From: Cephalotrichum gorgonifer
Taxonomy: Eukaryota > Ascomycota > Sordariomycetes > Microascales > Microascaceae
Reading direction: 5' to 3'
DNA length: 64,000 bases
NCBI GenBank assembly: GCA_900312665.1
Contig: ONZQ02000003.1
Location: forward strand, 3,028,288 to 3,092,287
Positions 58,344 to 64,000 of this stretch are shown here, one piece after another; positions within the stretch are counted from its first letter, which is position 1, and each line of letters begins with the position of its first letter. Made by a program: the position numbers and the translations under genes. The notes under the pieces were generated by a model. It searched no databases. It was not told where the DNA came from and saw nothing but the letters and a program-made list of their open reading frames with translations.

Positions 58344-58715
58344 ATGATGCAACTCCATATCCCGTCCATCATCCCCATCCTCGCCCTTGTGACTGCTGCT
58401 ACTGCAGACACTTTGATTGTCGACAGTGTCTGCCTCTCATCAGGTGCTTGCAATCATAGCGGCACCTTTGTCACGGGAAGCGGTAGTTATGATATCAATG
58501 CTGATGGGTGTCCGAGTACTACTATCCCGGGGGTTCTTGAACTCTGTGTCGACTGGGGGAATGAAAGGGCGCACTTCCTGTTTGATGGACAGAGCAAGCG
58601 ATGCATGCGCATAGCTTCCATTGACATCAAGACATGTGCAGATCTTGTCGAGTTTGAGGGTGCTAGTTGTACAACTGAAACTTTTGAGGAGGTGCCCTGT
58701 ACTTGGGATATCTAA
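58344..58715 (+). CDS. small secreted cysteine-rich protein (effector-like)
   Basis: Single exon, 123 aa (ATGATG start; the second Met at 58347 is equally possible). A signal peptide of about 21 residues (ALVTAATADT at its end) is followed by about 100 residues with eight cysteines, spaced to allow four disulfides, and no further domain I recognise. It sits between AT-rich repeat-laden stretches, a common home for effector-type genes. The role is unknown; it could be a defence, surface or host-interaction protein. Confidence 0.7.
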   Translation: MMQLHIPSIIPILALVTAATADTLIVDSVCLSSGACNHSGTFVTGSGSYDINADGCPSTTIPGVLELCVDWGNERAHFLFDGQSKRCMRIASIDIKTCADLVEFEGASCTTETFEEVPCTWDI

Positions 58716-58925
58716 GGAGGACATTTCTGCCTAAGAGCTGCTAAGTAAGATAAATAGCTTAGTAGAGACAGAGGAATATCAGACTATATAACTATTATTA
58801 CTAGTAGTGATATTGTGAGGTATCTTAAACGAGGCAATAGGATACCTGACATCATGAGAGGGCTGGAGTCTAGGGACAGCAGTTCTACGACAAGTAAAGA
58901 AGTAGAATGATATAACTACTACAAT
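58716..58925. other. AT-rich spacer
   Basis: Short AT-rich stretch between the secreted protein and the first LTR-like remnant. Confidence 0.3.
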
Positions 58926-59077
58926 CTGAATCATAATAGGGTTATAAGAGCTTATAAGACCGGGGTTCCAATTAAGAAGTGAGTTCTAAATACTATTTAT
59001 ATTATACAAGTATCTTTGTAGAAGAGACTTGTTATCAAAGTAAATTATATAGACATCTATAGAATGACGATAGATTA
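58926..59077 (+). repeat. diverged LTR-like repeat, copy 1
   Basis: Aligns by eye with 60402-60585 over its length. Shared landmarks include AAGAAGTGAGTTCT, ACTTGTT-TCAAAGTAAA and CTATAGAATGA. Differences are mostly C-to-T or G-to-A, with copy 1 the more AT-rich. Confidence 0.6.
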
Positions 59078-60401
59078 ACTACTCGATTAAGCTAGAAGTT
59101 GCTGCTGGTGCCGCAAAATCGTGCGGATTCTGCCACATTTTCGGCGACACGAGCAGCGAGGGGTGATTCTGGATGACGGAAAATATGAAGGATCCCAATT
59201 GGGCCTGCCTCTGGTATGCTCCCTTCTTGACATTTACAAAGCCCTGCCCAGTCACAACACCAAGCCACAACCCTGTGAATGCCTGTGTCACGTGGACGCA
59301 GAGGCTTGCCTCAATTCCCAGGTAACCACCTCCCTTGACATGTCTTCATCACGGCCATGGCAAAGCGGATGGCAAGTCATCAGAAGGCGGCATTCACGAT
59401 ATTAGACAAAGCTATCCAGCGGCCTACAGAGCAGTGTGTACAGGGCACCAAGGGGCGATAGCGGATAGCTTCCGCTCCACATCAAAGATCCCCAGTCCGA
59501 ACCTCTCAAGTGCTAGTGGAGTCAATCATATCACAATCCATCCAGGGGTGAGTCAATCGAAGCGGCACTAGCAGGAGCTGAGATATGCAGTCCAAGCCGA
59601 TGTCCTGAGTTTCCCGGACACAAACGGATGGACTCCGATGCATCTCGCCATGACGGGGAAGCCTTTCTGCCAATTGATTTGGCCAGAATTGCAGGAAGGG
59701 ATATGCCGGAAGAGGTTGTTGTGATGCTTAGCCGCGCGGGTAGTGACAGGTCCAAAGCACCACAACCATTGGCACAGAAACGCCACTGGAATCCATCGTC
59801 CAATGGTAAATTTTCGCCCTTGCAGTAGCACCCTTCCGTCTCGGGTCCTTCTCCATCATCATCATCCAAGTTAGCGGGGAGGATCATCAGCTCCAACTCT
59901 GGCCACTGCTGTAGGGCGCTCGGACCGTACCCTGACAGCAGACACAACAAGAATAAGTCGAGACGGACAGTTAGCCGATGCCGACCCCGACGCGCCCCAG
60001 GGGATGACCTAGTATCGCGAGTGGAAGACGTCGGGCTCTCCGCTCGGACGGTAGGATGACTCGGAAGTAACCGTCTTCGCCGCCACCCCTTCCGATATCA
60101 CAGAATCGTCCGACGACACCCGTTGATGGATGGGAGCTCGCCTGCCGCGAGAGAGCGCGAACCCCGGCCCAATCTCTACCTCGGTTACTTCCAGGACCGT
60201 GAGTGCCCTGTCCGTATTGATAAACCCGTACGAGGAGCCCACGTTCATTGCGCAATTCGCTACCTGGCTGATCGGCCACGCCCATGCGTCTTCTCGCCTA
60301 ACGGTCAAGGGGGCGGCCTTGGTCGGGGTCCATGTTGTCTAGATTTTCATATCTCTCGGGAGCAGGTTGATGAATCTTCGGTCCTCACTGGTGTATGAGA
60401 C
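59078..60401. other. 1.3-kb island of ordinary base composition between LTR copies
   Basis: Much less AT-rich than its flanks. It contains a readable ankyrin-repeat fragment (listed separately) and other short frames without a full gene. Confidence 0.45.
59599..59664 (+). pseudogene. ankyrin-repeat gene fragment
   Basis: The frame reads FPDTNGWTPMHLAMTGK, the unmistakable D-x-x-G-x-T-P-x-H-L-A core of an ankyrin repeat. No start, neighbouring repeats or intact frame accompany it, so it is a relic of a larger gene. Confidence 0.6.
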
Positions 60402-60585
60402 TGTTACGATCTGAATCGTAATGGGCTCACAAAGGTCTGTAAGGCTGGGGTTCCAGTTAAGAAGTGAGTTCTGAACATTACAGTATCATATAAGTTGTAG
60501 TTATATCATATAAGTACCTTCGGGGAAGGGACTTGTTGTCAAAGTAAACTGAGTATCTGTCTATAGAATGATTATAGATTGACTA
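60402..60585 (+). repeat. LTR-like repeat, copy 2 (starts TGTTACGATC)
   Basis: The better-preserved copy of the repeat at 58926-59077; it begins with TG as an LTR should and is followed by strongly AT-rich sequence. It has an internal short duplication (ATCATATAAGT twice) absent from copy 1. Confidence 0.6.
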
Positions 60586-61485
60586 TTATCTTAGGAAAGA
60601 AAAGATAACTAGCTATATAGTAAAGAATATAGCTTATATAGTAATAGTCTTCTTTAAGATTGTAGTCTGATATAATCCTTTTTTGATATCAGATTATAGG
60701 ATCATTATAATCTAATAATCTCTTCTAGATTATAGATTATCCTAATCTAGTAATCTATCTCTGATTAATTCTCCTTTATATATATATCTGTAATTCTATC
60801 TATTATTATTATCTTATATATAACTATAAGTATCAAGGAATATTTATTTTATAATATAATTCCCCTTCTTTCTATCCTTTATCCTTAAAGGCCTATAAAA
60901 TAATTATTTCTCTTTTTACTTGATCTTATAGATTTCCTCTTTTCTCCTCTCTTTCCTTTATAATAAATAAAATTATATCTAACTGCCAGGGTTAGAATTC
61001 TTATAAATATCTCTAATAACTTAGTTTTATTAATTATATAGCTATATAAGATACTGATTCTGATATATCTTATACTTCTTATTATTATAAGAAGCTGAAA
61101 TATCAGATATCTGATAATTCTATTTACTATATTAAATATATTTATAATAGTTATTCTAATTATAATAATATCCTTATAATATCTTTCTATAGATATATCT
61201 CTATTTCTATTCTTTCTGATCCTGATTCTTATAATTACTTAAATTATTAAGTCTTATTATAAAATTAAACTTAAAGAGGAAAAGATAGAAGAGTGTCAGG
61301 AGTCTTAGAGAGGCTACAGAAGAAGGTGAAGCTAGCGAGGGAGATATGAGTATCTCTAGGGAATACAGCCTGGGAGAAGTAGAAGTATAGGGTTTCTAAA
61401 GAGTTAGATAAGCTCAAAGTCAATTAGACCTTACAGTAAGATTATAGGGAGAGTTCGGATAAAGTTTGTTACAGGCAAAAAAACC
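60586..61485. other. strongly AT-rich, RIP-like region
   Basis: Long runs of TATA/ATTA with no usable frame. From about 61260 to 61440 the composition recovers and degraded coding-like sequence appears, but I cannot name it. Confidence 0.5.
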
Positions 61486-64000
61486 TGTTGAATGTTATCA
61501 GTACACGGCATCTGGTGCCATCTGCCAGATGCCTAACTGAAACAGGTATCCACTCAAAGCATGAGCGCACGGGCCCCATGCTAACCTATACCTAGCCGCT
61601 CCCTAGCAGCTAGGCAGCGCCTTCCTCTTTCTTCTTTCCCCCTATCTTGAGATAATATACACTTTCAGCCCCAACTGTTAAACAAACTCTTGGCTGAGCT
61701 ATAACATATCTCAAGATCTATCAACTAAGAAGCATCGATATAGCAGCGAGCTATAGACGAAAACGGGCCTACCCGGGTACAAGAGGCATAGGTACAATCC
61801 CAGATCCAGGAAGGGATTAATACCTCTATATAGCCCCTACAGGTCCAGATCGCTGAGCTGCATCGCCTCCTTCAAGCGGCGAGCACCCCGCTCCCGCCCA
61901 TCCCCCTCGTAGAAGCTATCGCTACACCCCCGCCAGCCCCGGCACCGGACCCAGTGTCGATCCCGCTACAAACAAGACCTCTCCCAAGCCCACTAAAGTT
62001 CTCCGGAAAACATAATGAATACCCGACTTAGTAGCAGCAGATATACAATAAACTATCCCTCGATATATACCTCTACCCTATAGTATATAAGCAATAGTAC
62101 CTGATAGGCAGCTACTTAGATACTATACCCAGGAAAGTCACCGAGACCTTCTATAAAGCTAGCAGCTACGATAGAGACTATAATCCCACAAAGTTTATAG
62201 AGTATCTTGATTTGGTATACCACAACCCTAATATCGCTATCTATACTGTAGCTGTACTGAGGACACTATAATAAAGAGAAGATCAATCATTTATATACTT
62301 TCTCCCCCAGTTCAAGCAGACCCTTACCCAGGCAGAAGGCGGTACTTAGGCTGATAGTATAAAGATTATATTCCTCAAGGGTATACTGAATATACAGCTA
62401 CGATATCAGCTTATCTCAGTACAGATATCCCTCGAATATAAGGCTTGGAGCCTCAGGGCCCAGGAAGTCTCTAGTAGGCTTGAAGGCCTTATAAAGAATC
62501 AGTATTATTGTACTGAATAATCTGAGAGATATCTATAAGCCTGAGATAATAAAGATAATATATCTATATCAGGAATGAATAAGCTAGGTGAGAGAAGGAG
62601 CTGCGATAATGCCGATATTAAGTGCTGACTGAAGTCTGAGATCTGGCGATACTATAACTGCCAGGAGGTAGGGTATCTCACAGTATACTACTGCTAGCCT
62701 TATATCCCCTGTACTGCCTGTATATAAAGGGGATATGAATACAGTAAGGATGAGAAAGAGAAATTATAAGGAGGGAGCAAGGAAGATGATTTATTATCGG
62801 AAAAAGAGTAGCCTCGATATAAAATCGGATATCGAGGCTGGAATAAGTAGACTTAGAAGGATAGGAAGTATTCAAGCTACAAATAAGCAGTGACCTAGTA
62901 CTAGTACAGATTAGAGTCAACAATAGACTTATAAATATACTTATTGATACTGGCTGCAATTGCTATATAGCGATCAGCAAATCCCTCTTTAAGAAGCTCA
63001 AGCTACTATTAGTCGACCGGAAGAAGCAGCTCCTCTATAGCTATATAGAAGATAATGAGATAGCAGAGGCTATCAATATCACTAAGTTCTTGAGTAATAT
63101 AAGCAGCTTCCTCGAAGATATCTATATCTATATGGTATCAGGCCTTAGAGAGGATCTTTTCTTAGGGAAGCTGTAGTATAAGTAGAACGATATGATATAT
63201 CTAGTGAAGGAGCAGCGACTCCTCTACCAGTATAGGGGGGTCAAGCTGTGATTTAGTGGCCAGGAAGAGTCATCCCAGATCTGAGAGATCCGAACCACCT
63301 GCCTTATCACCAGATCAGTATTCAGTATAGAAATTAAGAGGCTAAGGAGGCTGAGGGGAGGTTATACTAATACTGTAAGCTGGGTATAAGCTATTAGCTT
63401 GGCAGATATCGATAAAGCTCTGCAGTAGAAGCCAAGCAGGGACCCTGCTACTATCATCCTACAAGAATTTTTAAAAGAATTCCTGAAGCTATTCTCGAAG
63501 GAGGAGGCTAAGAAGTTACCCCTGCACTGTCCTAGTAACGATCATAAAGTGAACCTGGTATAAGATAGTAATAATAACAAAGTACCCCTCCTATAGGGAC
63601 CCCTCTATAATATATCCTACAAGGAACTCTTAGTCCTCTAGAAGATGATTATAGATTTAGTTGACTGAGGATTTATCTGTGCTAGCAGCTCAGCAGCTAT
63701 AGCACCTGTACTATTTGTAAAGAAGCCTGACAGCAGACTCCAGCTCTATTGTGACTATAGGGCTCTCAATATGATAATGAAGTAAGATCGCTACCCCCTC
63801 CTACTGATCTTGGAGACCCTATATAGCTTATCGAAGGCAAAATAGTTTACTAAGCTTGATATAGTCACTACTTTCTATAAATTGAGGATAGTAAAGGGCT
63901 ACAAGTATAAGATAGCTTTCCGGATACAGTTTAGATCTTTCAAATAGATAGTCTGCCCCTTTGGACTTAATAATACTTCTACTATATTCCAGTACTATAT
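61486..64000 (+). mobile_element. RIP-degraded Ty3/gypsy LTR retrotransposon, cut by window end
   Basis: A TGTTGAATG block at 61486 may be the 5' LTR start. Parts in order: Gag N-region with coiled coil and Pro-rich stretch (about 61820-62020), Gag core and a decayed zinc knuckle (about 62650-62695), aspartic protease with ILIDTGCN (about 62935-62960), and reverse transcriptase from about 63490 with KKPDSRLQLYCDYRALN, FTKLDI and CPFGLNN near 63720-63990. Frames are broken by many TAG/TAA codons, often where Trp would be expected (TGG to TAG), the mark of RIP. The RT active-site YxDD and later domains would lie beyond the window. It cannot be active. Confidence 0.85.

Noticed and set aside
1..64000. 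CRISPR array, bacterial operons or ribosome-binding sites
   Set aside because: The window is clearly fungal nuclear DNA with spliceosomal introns; no regularly spaced repeats were seen.

Overview
The window is nuclear DNA of a filamentous ascomycete (Pezizomycotina). The gene families and the short introns (about 45-140 nt, GT-AG, CTAAC-like branch sites) suggest Eurotiomycetes such as Aspergillus or Penicillium. No ribosomal or clear tRNA gene is seen. Roughly the first 56 kb is ordinary gene-bearing sequence with many accessory genes. The last 8 kb becomes AT-rich and holds decayed retroelements with stop codons of the kind left by RIP (repeat-induced point mutation).

Layout. 0-5.4 kb: alpha/beta hydrolase, secreted GH24 lysozyme, GNAT acetyltransferase. 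5.7-11.5 kb: sugar-type MFS transporter, TauD-like dioxygenase with a broken frame, second MFS transporter. 12.1-14.5 kb: BCS1-like AAA ATPase. 15.3-32.7 kb: apparent catabolic cluster of SDR, Zn2Cys6 regulator, RidA deaminase, monocarboxylate-type MFS transporter (in-frame stop), alpha/beta hydrolase, amidase, second SDR, CYP504-type P450 and amino-acid permease. 33.8-35.8 kb: eight-exon sugar transporter. 37.5-39.8 kb: second Zn2Cys6 regulator. 41-42.8 kb: decaying membrane/F-box-like/Cys-rich gene. 44-47.8 kb: tannase/feruloyl esterase, VOC protein, third SDR. 49-51.5 kb: protein kinase-TPR protein. 53-58.7 kb: three secreted proteins (DUF7136-like with a GPI-like tail, DPBB-like, and a small eight-cysteine protein). 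58.9-64 kb: LTR remnants around an ankyrin fragment, then a RIP-damaged Ty3/gypsy element running off the end.

The main discovery candidate is regulatory. A palindrome, TCGG-N5-CCGA (mostly GTCGG-N5-CCGAC), occurs nine times between 14.9 and 33.2 kb. A by-eye scan found none in the rest of the window. Eight copies lie in promoter regions of the 15.3-32.7 kb genes, and one lies at the start of the regulator's own coding sequence. This defines the cluster borders and suggests that the Zn2Cys6 protein encoded at 16470-18942 controls uptake and breakdown of a nitrogen-containing, probably aromatic, compound: permease and MFS import, amidase and hydrolase cleavage, P450 ring hydroxylation, SDR oxidation, RidA imine/enamine clean-up. 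The substrate is inferred, not shown.
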